64,000 nucleotides of DNA from Thuidium tamariscinum (taxonomy: Eukaryota; Streptophyta; Bryopsida; Hypnales; Thuidiaceae), in NCBI GenBank assembly GCA_947034885.2, contig OX344753.2, positions 7,564,001 to 7,628,000 of the forward strand. The letters are read 5' to 3'. This document shows positions 1-9,905 of this stretch, in pieces (position 1 is the stretch's first letter; the number at the start of each line of letters is the position of its first letter). Both the position numbers and the translations under genes were made by a program. Under the pieces are notes generated by a model, which made no database searches, had not been told where the DNA came from, and saw nothing but the letters and a program-made list of their open reading frames with translations.

Positions 1-593
1 ATTAAGATTGGAAGACTAAAGATTAGTCTAAGAAAATTGCAACCCCTAGTTCAAGAATCAATTGTGTTTTTGTAAATCCTAAGGTAATAAATGTTATAAA
101 AGATATGCATTATGACAACTTCAACATGAAATTTGGGGCAAATGAGTTGGAAAGTCATCATTTTATGCCTTCAAGGTTTCTATGAATGATGTAAAATTCA
201 TCTTGTATTTTTCAATTTTAATAAGCACTTTTAGATTACTATTGCAAACAAGTATTTTTTTAGAATTTAGGGTATAAACCTTCGGGTAGTTCAAAATACT
301 ATAGGAACTGGGCTTTGTAAGAAGAGTTCAAAATTGAGTTTGGCCTCCCTTATTCAAAAAACCAAGCCCATTACCACATATTTTTCTCAAAATTTTGAAA
401 ATTTGAAAGGAAATCTAGAAAATGATAAAAATCAATCCCTTTAAAGTTCAAAATTTGGGAAGAATTTATTGGTAAACATGTATTATAGAAAAATTTAGAG
501 AAGGCAAAATTTGGATTTAGAAGGATTACATTATAATAGTTCAATAAAATAACGGTGGACATAGATGTAAAAAAATCGTTTCCTATTTGGGAC
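1..593. other. AT-rich DNA, no gene seen
   Basis: AT-rich sequence without splice-flanked coding potential; the only open frames are short and of low complexity. It ends at the target duplication of the element starting at 594. Confidence 0.6.
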
Positions 594-1075
594 AACAATT
601 GCTATTGTGTAATCCTAAAAGTGTGAGTTTATGAGCCTAGAAAACTACATACATATACTCCTATAGTATAGGTGCCTATAATATAGAAACTTTCTATAAT
701 TATAGAGCAATTATATTATAGATACCTATATTATAAGTGTTTATGTCATGATCACCATCAATGGTTGTTGTATATCTACTTGTATACATGCTTAACCCTT
801 GAGTGCCCAAGCGTCCCAAATATGGCCTCTCAATTTCAAAAAAATTCCATGTTTGACTATTATAATCTTTTCAAAAGTATGGTCAAAGGACATATCCTTT
901 TACCTACACCTCAAGACTTGTCTCTACTACCAAAGAAGCATGTAGATCTCAATTTAGGAGACAATTTGATTGGAATGAGTTGATAAAGGTCTCAAATTCA
1001 ACGATTTTACTCTGGGCACTTGGAGTTAAGGCTCACATGCTTGCATTTTCATGCTCAAACACTAGCATCATGGTG
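594..1075. mobile_element. Non-autonomous TIR element, GCTATTNTGTGAGC family, 482 bp
   Basis: The left end contains TTGCTATTGTGTAATCC and the right end, read on the minus strand, contains ATGCTAGTGTTTGAGC, so the ends are imperfect inverted repeats. The octamer TTTGGGAC lies on both sides (586-593 and 1076-1083), as expected of a target-site duplication. The inside shares the alternating TATAGGTGCCTATAATATAG-like stretch and an ATCAATGGTTGTTG motif with copies at 36,770 and at the inner palindrome borders. No transposase is encoded. An 8-bp duplication fits hAT or a Mutator-like element; the superfamily is unresolved. Confidence 0.6.
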
Positions 1076-1083
1076 TTTGGGAC

Positions 1084-2790
1084 TATTATTTCTTTAAACT
1101 AATGTTCACTCTAATATAGTTTAGCAAAAGGAACTACATTTTGGGAGTAGCTTTGTCTAAAAGCAACATAAAAGTTTTAAAATTTGACATTCAATATAGT
1201 TGTAACTAAGAAGTCATCTTTGCTAATTTTCACAAGCTTCTTTGACATAATTTTATTGGATGATTTTGTAAAAATACCTATATTGGATAACTTAAACATT
1301 TCAGCATGTAAGATATGGAGAATTTATTGAGGAATTGACCTCATTGTGCAGAAATAAGGACAAGGAAAAGAATGCAATTTTTTTCAAGAATGAATTATTT
1401 AATTCAAGATAAATGCAAATTTTTTATATCTATCCATCTTGGTCTCATAGCTTCACCTAAAACATTGTGGTTTAAGCTTTAGAACTTCTCCCTAATTGAA
1501 GAAGGAAGACAAAAAAGTGAACAAAAAGGTAGAAAAAGAAAATCTTCACAAATGAATAAGACAACCAATGGTCCACTTTAGAGCACTTTATAATGTTATC
1601 ATAAGAAGGTTGTTTATTACACATATCTCTTCCTTATGATTATCTTCTTATAACCATTGCACATTTCCTTGTAGAATTTATAATTATTTTTTCATCTTCT
1701 ACACAAAAATTTGACAATCCAAAGTGCATTAAGGTAGGAGGCTCACAATGCACACTTGCATGTAAGAAGAAGAGGAGCTTTGTGGATGAATGTCTGGCTC
1801 CAAATATAATTTCCAAATTTTTAGTAGATAGAGAAATGAAGGGGATTTCTATGGAAATTTTGATCACAATTCTTCAAGCTCACCTAAATTAAATACGATT
1901 TTTGCAATGAAAAGCCTATAGGTATCTATTATTGAATATAGATTGTTGCAGGGGACAGCTAAAAAATACTTTTAATCGAACAAGTGAATCTAGAAATTGA
2001 TGAAGACAAAGATACAATTTTTTCTTGGAAGTCATTAATATGTCCATGAGAAACCAAAAATGGAGTCATGATCCTCATATTATAGGAAATACTTTTATAT
2101 TCAATTCGTTAATAGTTCTAAATCACATTGTACTCTCCAAACTTTTAGATAATACTATTCTACAAGAACCTAATGAAAGACTGCAACCTCAATAGAAAGC
2201 ATTGACTACATTCACCCCAATCACTAGATGCAATCTCCAAAACCATACACCCAAAGAACATTTTTATAATACAAACATTCCCATCCATTTTAGAAACTCT
2301 TTACATTGTTTTTGGACCCCCTATAGGAGCAATCTTGTATGTCTAGGTATAATTCAAGCCTCTTCCTTTAAAGTAGAACCATCCATAACCAACAAATAAC
2401 CCATAGCCATTTTAAAGATTCATGTACATTTCCAACCAAAAGTAGAATGTTTTTTTTTTCTCCTTTTAAAAATTGGAACAAAAAGTTCATGACAAATGTC
2501 CTTAAATAGATTGCAAGAAAGTAGAAAGTAGTAAGTGGGAAAGTAGATTTTTGAATGATCAAAATTAGAAGAGTCTAAACATTGGCTATGGGTCCAACGT
2601 ACTTTTCGCCTTTCAAAAATTCGTAGTAATTTCATTTAATGTGATGAAATTATCAAAGTTTTTGCAATTCCCATCTATTGTTGCACCTCTGAAAATATTT
2701 GCTTTGCCTTGCACTACACCAATACATGATTTGTTACAAGTGGTTCCACTTTATTTCTAGGGGAGACCAATAGGTTGTTTTTTTGTTTTT
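1084..2790. other. AT-rich DNA, no gene seen
   Basis: Low-GC sequence with only short open frames lacking family resemblance. No tandem structure or delimitable element was recognised. Confidence 0.5.
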
Positions 2791-2796
2791 TGTTTT

Positions 2797-3020
2797 CATT
2801 TTTGAAGAAGTGCCATAGTGGCGACATAATATGTTATGGTGGTGCTCCAAATTGCAACACCTACTTATTGAATGTATAGTATGATTTTCATCCACAATCA
2901 AGTGATTTCATCTTGTATTTTTTTATCATTTTAAAGTTGTGTGGCAATTTCATTCAAGTTATTTGTCATTTTTTGGCCAAATTATATTTTTCGGTGTAAT
3001 CTGCCACCAAAAGCCAAAAA
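2797..3020. repeat. Dispersed short repeat (GAAGTGCCATAGTGG family), copy 1
   Basis: Begins near TTTGAAGAAGTGCCATAGTGG and ends near AATCTGCCACCAAAAGCC. Three more copies are at 3,066, 9,684 and, more diverged, 52,990. The shared order is GAAGTGCCATAGTGG, CACTTATTGGATGTATAG, TTTTCATCCACAATCA, GATTTCATCT, TTTCAAAGTTGT, GTGCAATTTGGCAC. About 220 bp and non-coding, it looks like a SINE or MITE; the class is not resolved. Confidence 0.6.
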
Positions 3021-3065
3021 AGAAGCCGTGGAGACCAACCATTTGAACTAGGTTTTTTTTTTTCA

Positions 3066-3277
3066 TTTTTGAAGAAGTGCCATAGTGGCAATATAAAATG
3101 TTATAGTAGTACTCCAAGTCACAACATTCATCCACTTATTGGATGTATAGCATGGTTTTCATCCACAATTAGGCGATTTCATCTATTATTTTTTTCAATT
3201 TCAAAGTTGTCCAGCGATATCATCCAATATTTTTTTGGCACTTTTTATAACCTTTTTGAGCCAGATTTTTTTTCCTA
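3066..3277. repeat. GAAGTGCCATAGTGG family, copy 2, split by an insertion
   Basis: Same family as 2,797-3,020, with a closer match to the copy at 9,684. The sequence is interrupted after position 3,277. Its missing right end (GTGCAATCTGGCACCAG) resumes at 3,887, so the intervening 607 bp is a nested insertion. Confidence 0.65.
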
Positions 3278-3884
3278 TAGGAGGGGGCTCATAAACCGAT
3301 CAGGCTTTTGCACCTGTCCACTAGGAGGCTCTGAAATGGATCATTTACTGTGAGAAAATAAATTGTGGATTACATTGAAGCATGTTAAGACTTTGTTTTC
3401 ACTAATTGAATGGATGGTTTCAGAGTCCCATTAGGTTCATTCTCGACTATGTGGATAGGTGTCTCTTGATTATATTAAAAATAAGGATTGATTGTTGAAC
3501 TACCTTCTGTCAAGTGATAAAAAATCTGAAAGAATGATTTATTCAACCATCCATTTCAGTTTTTGAAAGGGACGCATTTAGAAACAAATTAGATCACTTT
3601 TGACATATTGCACTGCTAGTTTTTGAACCAAGCCAGATTTTTTTTGAAACTACGCATGTATGGGTTTGCAAGGCCTACTGATCACCACTATGGGACCTAC
3701 GGCAGACTATGTTTAAAAATTCATAACTAATTCAATAATGCTTCAAAAATTATGAAACAACTTGTGTTAGAATCCTCATCTATTTCTCCTTAACTGAAAA
3801 ATGAGTTAAAAATATTCCAGTCCAAGGAAATATGTGAAACGGGGGAACCAGCCCTTAGATGGTCGCTTTTTGAGCCTCTTACCA
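3278..3884 (+). mobile_element. TA-flanked MITE (AGGTARGAGGCTC family), copy A, 607 bp
   Basis: Flanked by TA on both sides (3276-3277, 3885-3886). The left end is TAGGAGGGGGCTC and the right end, read on the minus strand, is TGGTAAGAGGCTC. It matches, in inverted orientation and nearly end to end, the element at 5,986-6,589. It is inserted inside a short repeat whose uninterrupted version at 9,684 shows the join. TA duplications are typical of Tc1/mariner-class elements; no transposase is present. Confidence 0.7.
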
Positions 3885-3886
3885 TA

Positions 3887-4484
3887 GTGCAATCTGGCAC
3901 CAGAAAATTCAGAACTGCTGCAAATCAGACGCTTCTTAATGGGATGATTTTCGTCAGATTTTTCAGCGAAGTTTCGTCGATCCTTCCGAAGAACCTTCAG
4001 TAACAAACTGCCACCAAATTTATTAAATGCGTCCTCAGGTGAATAGCATTGAGTTTTGACCATTTGGCCGTTCCGTGGCCCCATTTGACTATCAATAATT
4101 AGATTCCGTATACTAACAGGCTTTGGGGGAAATATATACCGTTCACTAAGGTTCTGTTTACACAAAAAAAACTTTGGGTTGAAGCCCAAATAAGTGAAAT
4201 GTTTTGGTTGGAACTTTGGGTTGGTACCACACCTATCTTCCAATCAAAACATTGCATTTCTGTGGGCTCCAATCAATGATCTCTGAACAGATTCAAGGTT
4301 TTTAGTCAAATGTTCATTTTGGGAAGATTTTTTAAAATTTATACAAAGAGCATGAAAAAATTAAGTAGAAAATGAGTGAAATTTAGTTAGTTTTGGGATC
4401 ATTGGCTCCAACCCAAGTTTTTAGGGTGTATTGAGGCCCTCATTTGGGAACTCAAAGTTATTGATTTCGTAATTTCACAAGGCT
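3887..4484. other. Repeat remnant and AT-rich DNA
   Basis: Opens with the displaced right end of the short repeat (to about 3,905). A 145-codon minus-strand open frame (3,806-4,243) overlaps the MITE border and shows no family resemblance, so it is not called as a gene. Confidence 0.45.
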
Positions 4485-4488
4485 TTAA

Positions 4489-5126
4489 CCCCTAAAAGCC
4501 CAAGGCTTGCTTTGAACTTCTTGGAATTTGCTCTAAATTGAACAAAAATCCAACATTTTGATAAGTTGAATCAATTTTGTTTTGAAATGTAACCATACAA
4601 ATTCAAAGTAGACATGTTAGAGATGACATAGGAAAAGAAAACACAACAATATTACTTATGGATTGAAAGATTATAATGTTTGATTATGGGGGTGTAAAAA
4701 CTATGAAAATCTTTGAGCTCTCTTTTTGCATGTCAAATCTAAAAAGTTGGTCACCAAAAAAATATGAGGTTGAAGGGCCTAACAAGCACAACCCCAATCA
4801 ATTTATGGCTTCTCAAAATCTATTGTACAATGTTTTCAAATGAATTTTTAGTGTGATTTTTCCTCTAAGATCTAGTGTATTTGAGGCTCATTTCCAAGAG
4901 TCCTTAATACTACGGAATGTCAAGATTGCAATGGGTACCCTTGCACTAAATCTTGAATATAAAAATCATAATCATTCATTTTCAAAATCGGATTATTAAT
5001 GCTAAAACTAAACTTCAAAAAGAATCTTCCAAAAATATAAACTACTAAAAATAGAAATTTGACAAGGTTTTATTTAACTTCAAAGTTTCTTCGACACCAC
5101 ATTTGGGTGCCTTGGGCATTTAGGGG
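4489..5126. mobile_element. TTAA-flanked TIR element, 638 bp
   Basis: Perfect TTAA on each side (4485-4488, 5127-5130). The left terminus is CCCCTAAAAGCCCAAGGC and the right terminus, read on the minus strand, is CCCCTAAATGCCCAAGGC: 17 of 18 positions match. TTAA target duplication with a CC-starting terminus fits piggyBac; Kolobok also duplicates TTAA. No transposase frame is present, so it is a non-autonomous derivative. The interior is AT-rich. Confidence 0.75.
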
Positions 5127-5130
5127 TTAA

Positions 5131-5983
5131 TCTTCATTTTATTTAATGTCATCTTGACAAAATAGATAGGATTAAAATCATTAGGAGAGATTTGAAGGCA
5201 AGGGAAGGTTGTTTTGGGGCTATTCCCTTGCCTTTTCTTGGTTGCTTTAGGGAGAAGCTAAAATCTTTGAAACAATTTTGAGTACATTTTTGTGGGGAAG
5301 TAATGGAAATGGCATCTAAACCAAGTTGTTTCATATATTTAGGACCTTTGGTGAATTAGTTGTGAATTTTTGAAGTTAAAATGCAATGATTATTAAAAAT
5401 CAACCATTTCTTGAGATGTATTGTTGGTGCATTTAAAGAATGAAAAATGTACCCTTGTGTCATAATCACTTTTAGAGCATGGCGGCACTTTCAAAACAAA
5501 CTACTTTATTCAATGATTGAATTTTCCAATTTGCGTGGAATAGAATTGCAATTATTTATATAATGGTAAATTTTGTTGAAATGACAATATTTCATGAGTT
5601 ATTTTTACATAGTGTTGTTTAAACCAATGCGACTAGCATAGATTTTATATTGTACAATCTAAACTATAAAAGTACCAAAATTGTGGAATGACTACCCTTT
5701 CAATGAAATTCCCCATTATTAATAGTTGTAGTCTTTGACATGTATGGTATTTGCAGTGTATCATCAGAAGAAAAACATGTAAAAATTCATGTTTTTAATC
5801 ATTTTTGTATTAATTGGCCATTATTAAATGTTAGGGCCAAAGAATGCATTTGCATTAAAACCAATGTTAAAGGTCATAGGATATGTTCATTATCTATGGA
5901 CTTACAAACCAAGGGTAATGTATAGTCTATAGTAATTCATGATGAAAGTTTTACTTGGTGTAGGACCATGTTTGTAAGACTAC
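5131..5983. other. AT-rich DNA with repeat fragments, no gene seen
   Basis: Includes a fragment around 5,188-5,240 (GAGATTTGAAGGCAAGGGA) also found near 12,352, and a CATATATTTAGGACC...TTAGTTGTGAATTTTTGAAG fragment resembling the interior of the TA-flanked MITE family. Confidence 0.45.
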
Positions 5984-5985
5984 TA

Positions 5986-6589
5986 AGGTAAGAGGCTCAA
6001 AAAGCGACCATCTAAGCGCCGATGTGCTTGTTTGGTGTATCTCCCGATATGGATATATTTTTAGTTTATTTTTCAGTGAAAGAAAAACAGATGAGGAATC
6101 TAACACAAGTTGTTTCATATTTTTTGAAGCATTATTGAATTAGTTATGAATTTCAAACACAATCTATTGTAGGTCCTTATATGTGATCATAGGCCCTTGG
6201 AAACCCATCCATGCATAGTTTGAAAAAAAACTAGGCCTTGTTCAAAAACTAACATTGCAAAATGTATAAAGCAATGGAAATGGTTTGTAAAAGTGTCCCT
6301 TTCTAAATCTGAAATGAATGCTTGAATTAGTCATTATTTCAGATTTTTTAATACTTATAAGAAGATGGTTGAACAATAAATTTTTATTTTGAATTAAATT
6401 AATAGACACCTAGCCACTTAGTTAGGAATGAGCCTAGTGTGGCTCTTAAGCCATCTATTGAAGAAGTAAAGACAGATCTAATTAAGTTCTATTGTAATCC
6501 ATAGTTCATTTTCCCCCAATTCAAGTGTCCATTTCACAGCCCCTACTGGATGGTTGAAAATGCTTAGTCGGTTTTAGAGCCCTCTCCTA
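5986..6589 (-). mobile_element. TA-flanked MITE (AGGTARGAGGCTC family), copy B, 604 bp
   Basis: TA at 5984-5985 and 6590-6591. The left end is AGGTAAGAGGCTC and the right end, read on the minus strand, is TAGGAGAGGGCTC. It is the inverted counterpart of copy A and shares AAAAAGCGACCATCTAAG, ACACAAGTTGTTTCATA and ACCCATNCATGCRTAGTTT with it. Length differs by only 3 bp. No coding capacity. Confidence 0.7.
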
Positions 6590-6591
6590 TA

Positions 6592-7634
6592 CTATTTGAG
6601 AAGCAACACCATGTTAAATGAAAAATACATCTAATGTGTGTTATATTTATAAATCAAAGTTGTCCATTCTAAAAAATTGAAATATTAGTAAATTGTATAA
6701 AATACACAATAGGGCAAAACAACACAAAACCTTAAAAATATTAACCCCTAAAGGACCAAGGCATATTTTAGATATAAATTGTGAAAAAATTCCACTTTTA
6801 GGGTAGTGAAAAACATAATTTTTTTTTTCAAAATTCAATCATATAAATTTATGATAGATTGTTGTAGTAGTGTATGAAATAATTTTTAGAAACTTTGATT
6901 GCATAGCTAGAAAGATTATAACATTGAATTTGGAAGAAAATCTAATTTTTTGACCTTGTTTGATAAGATGAATAAACATTACCTCTTCTTGGGATGACAT
7001 TTTACACTACGTATGTTTGTTTAATTTTAATTTTCATCTTGCATCATATATGATATATATCTGCTAAATTTTAGAACTAGAAGAATTTGGGGTCTTAGTA
7101 AGAAACACTTGCTAATTTTGGCTCAAAATGACCTATATTAGTAAAGTCTTGTGAATTTTTAAATAGATTATTTCTAAATGAAATAAAACAAAAATAATTT
7201 TTAAAACATTGATGATAATATTTTCTAAGATTTTAGACCCAGAAAATCTATTGCTAAAAGTTATAGACAAAAATTTGCACAACAAAAAATTCCAAGAAAA
7301 TAGATACTTTGATGATTATTTTTGAAATTTTTAAAAATAATTTCAAAAATAATATAAGAAAATCTACTTTTCTAACTGAAGATGTTCCTTCTCAACCATT
7401 GTCATCTTTGGAAAATGAATGTTATTCTTTGCATTTATATAAAAGTTGTGCATTTTGATTTTTGAATGTACATTGAAGGCAGAGAGTTCAATATTTTTTT
7501 AAATGTCTTTCTAATCTTGTAAATCTTCAATAGATTTCCTTACATCTCAATTTTGAGCTTCAAATTCACATTTTGGAGGCAAAATAGTACGATGCCAAAG
7601 TTAAGAGCAAAAATTACCTACCTAAAGTCAAGAA
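6592..7634. other. AT-rich DNA; half of a TTAA-type element
   Basis: At 6,741 the sequence TTAACCCCTAAAGGACCAAG matches the left end of the element at 4,489, but I found no right end, so this is probably a decayed copy. From about 7,098 there is diverged sequence of the GGGTSATTGCAAGAAA family, whose right end reappears at 9,107-9,136 beyond an insertion. Confidence 0.4.
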
Positions 7635-9083
7635 CAGCGGTGCTATTCTGTGAGCTTGTGAGCGTGAGCCTATGAGCATAGAGCAGGGATTCTGTGAGCA
7701 CAAAGCTTAAAAATTTGAAGAAGCATTATAAAACTTAATTTTATTCATTAAAATTGGTTCCATCTTGAAATTTGAATCAAAATTTTTTATTTCTAATAAA
7801 TTTTAGTACCTATTTTTGTAGACCTATTACCGTGGTTATGTTGAAATTGGATGAAGATTCTATTTTTCAATCTTACTTAAAAGTATACATTACAAAAATG
7901 AAGTACTCAATTGATATGAAAGATGAATAAAGATGGAATTAAGTTAATATAGAGTATTGGTTGATCATTATCCTATAATAATGTAGATCTTTCTGAGGCC
8001 TAGGGAAATGTACTAATGATTTTTATTGATGTATTATTATTATAGTTGTTTAGATTTTAGAAAGAAAATTTGTTGATAAAAATCTTTGCTACACTAAATT
8101 TTATTTTGGTTAATCATGTCTTGTAGCATTATAAGTCTTCTCAAGGCCAATAGGAGGGCATCAATTATTCCCTCTTCATTTTTAAGTCGATGGACTTGTT
8201 TAAATTTTAGAAAAAAATTTGTTTGTATGATTTCATTATATATGGAAAGAAATTAGTTGCACCAAATTTCATTTTGTTCATGAGTATCTTATAGTAGCGT
8301 AGGTCTTCTCAAAGGCCAATGTAGGCACCTACAGTTTTGTCTTAATGTATCAATAATGGAACTTGTTAAGATTTTTTTTTTAAAATTTGATTGATAGGGA
8401 TTACTTTTGTAAGGAATGAAATTTGTTACACAAGATTATTGATTAGTTGACTCATTATCCTCTTATTCATCCAATGAAGGGATTCATTTCTCCTTTCTTG
8501 ATCCAATGGTTGTTTATTTATCATCTTGAAACAAGACTTGTCAAGCTTTGTTAGATTTTTGTGAACACTCTCCTTGGTCTTGCTTCTTAATACCCCTCAG
8601 CGCCGAGAGGAGTCCCATGGCTCCGATAAAATTATTATTGCAAAAAAAAAAAAAAAAAAAAAAATTGGGTTGGCCAAGGGATTCCCCTCGGTGTCGAGGG
8701 GAGTCCTTTAATTGTGGGGAGAAAAAATAATTTTTTTTAATCGGAGTTGTGGGACTCTCCTTGGTGCCAAGGGGTACTAAGAAGCAAGACTAAGGAGAGT
8801 GTTCACAAAAATTTAAATTTGTGAAATAACCTCATTTGATTTCAAAAAAATTATAATTAGTCACTAATTTTTTTTCTTCATAAAATCTAGCAAAATACAA
8901 TAAATGGTAAAACGAAGTTATTCAAGGGACCACGGTAATAGGTCCACGATAATAGTTCTACGATAATAGGCACTAAAATTTACCAAAGTCAATCAAATTT
9001 GGCCAAAACTTTTAGATGGAATCTTCAAAAAATTGTGTAGGCTCGCAAGCTCACGCTCACAGGCTCACAAAATAGCAACCCTG
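7635..9083. mobile_element. TIR element with 10-bp target duplication, 1,449 bp
   Basis: The 10-mer AAGTCAAGAA is present directly on both sides (7625-7634, 9084-9093). The left end is CAGCGGTGCTATTCTGTGAG; the right end read inward is CAGGGTTGCTATTTTGTGAG. Subterminal inverted repeats follow (GAGCGTGAGC, then CCTATTACCGTGG). No transposase frame is present. A ten-base duplication favours a Mutator-like element, while the CAGGG-type end is more hAT-like. A second, shorter family member lies at 59,716-60,517. Confidence 0.8.
8554..8811. repeat. Long hairpin nested in the 7,635-9,083 element
   Basis: Arms of about 70 bp (8,554-8,627 and 8,740-8,811) are reverse complements with few mismatches; they share GTGAACACTCTCCTT and CTTGCTTCTTA. 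The loop holds a homopolymer of A (about 8,641-8,663) and a smaller palindrome around 8,680-8,707 (CCCCTCGGTGTCGAGGGG). Its structure suggests a nested foldback element, or part of the host element's interior. Confidence 0.65.
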
Positions 9084-9683
9084 AAGTCAAGAAGACCAAA
9101 AAAAAAATAGGACAAGAGTTTCTTGCAATCACTCTTTTGCACATGCTTCCTAAAGTCATTCTAATTGCTTAAAAAACTTAGGGCATAATATCTTTTGATC
9201 AAGGCACCTGACAAAGAAAAAAAATTACATTTCCATTTAGGGAGAACATGTACACATCTTATGTTCAAACTTTATGAACACCCAATGAAATTGACTTTGT
9301 ATGTAACTACCCAAGATCTCTTCATACAATAAACAATGACTTGGTTCTTTAAGGATTAATATCTTCTTGAATTGTCATGCCTCTATCTTCTTTAGGGTGC
9401 TTGAAATGCCTTAGTAAACAAGGGTGGGACTTCCAAAGTCTTTGCAATAATCTATGAACTCAAAGGAAAAATTAAAGACTTTTGAGCAAACGAGACTCTT
9501 GGGAAGATAATTCTAATTGTTCAAAGAACACATGATTTGAAAAAATAAGCTAGAAATTAAGGTCATTCACAATTGACTATGTCCTAGTGGTGCAAAGACA
9601 TTTGAGGGTTAGAAGTAGAGATTTCCAACTATGAATTCTTCAAGGAAGTATGGCATGTAGCATATCATTATAACCAATTTTTT

Positions 9684-9905
9684 TTCATATTTGAAGAAGT
9701 GCCATAGTGGTGTTCCAAATTGCAACATTCATCCACTTATTGGATGTATAGTAAGGTTTTCATCTACAATCAAGTGATTTCATCTACTATTTTTTAATTT
9801 CAAAGTTGTCTAGCAATTTCATCCAAGTTTTTTGGCATTTTTTGTAGTGTTTTTGAACTAGATTACTTTTTTCTAGTGCAATTTGGCACTAGAAAGCCAA
9901 AAAAA
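9684..9905. repeat. GAAGTGCCATAGTGG family, uninterrupted copy 3
   Basis: Runs from TTTGAAGAAGTGCCATAGTGG to GTGCAATTTGGCACTAGAAAG. It gives the uninterrupted order that shows copy 2 at 3,066 was split by a MITE. Confidence 0.6.

Noticed and set aside
3806-4243. 145-codon minus-strand open frame
   Set aside because: It overlaps the end of a MITE and a split repeat and has no family resemblance.
3278-6589. CACTA-class transposon, because ends read CACTATGG and ACTAAGG
   Set aside because: Copies agree only from the TA inward. The outer bases belong to the flank, and an uninterrupted sister repeat shows a TA join rather than a 3-bp duplication outside CACTA.
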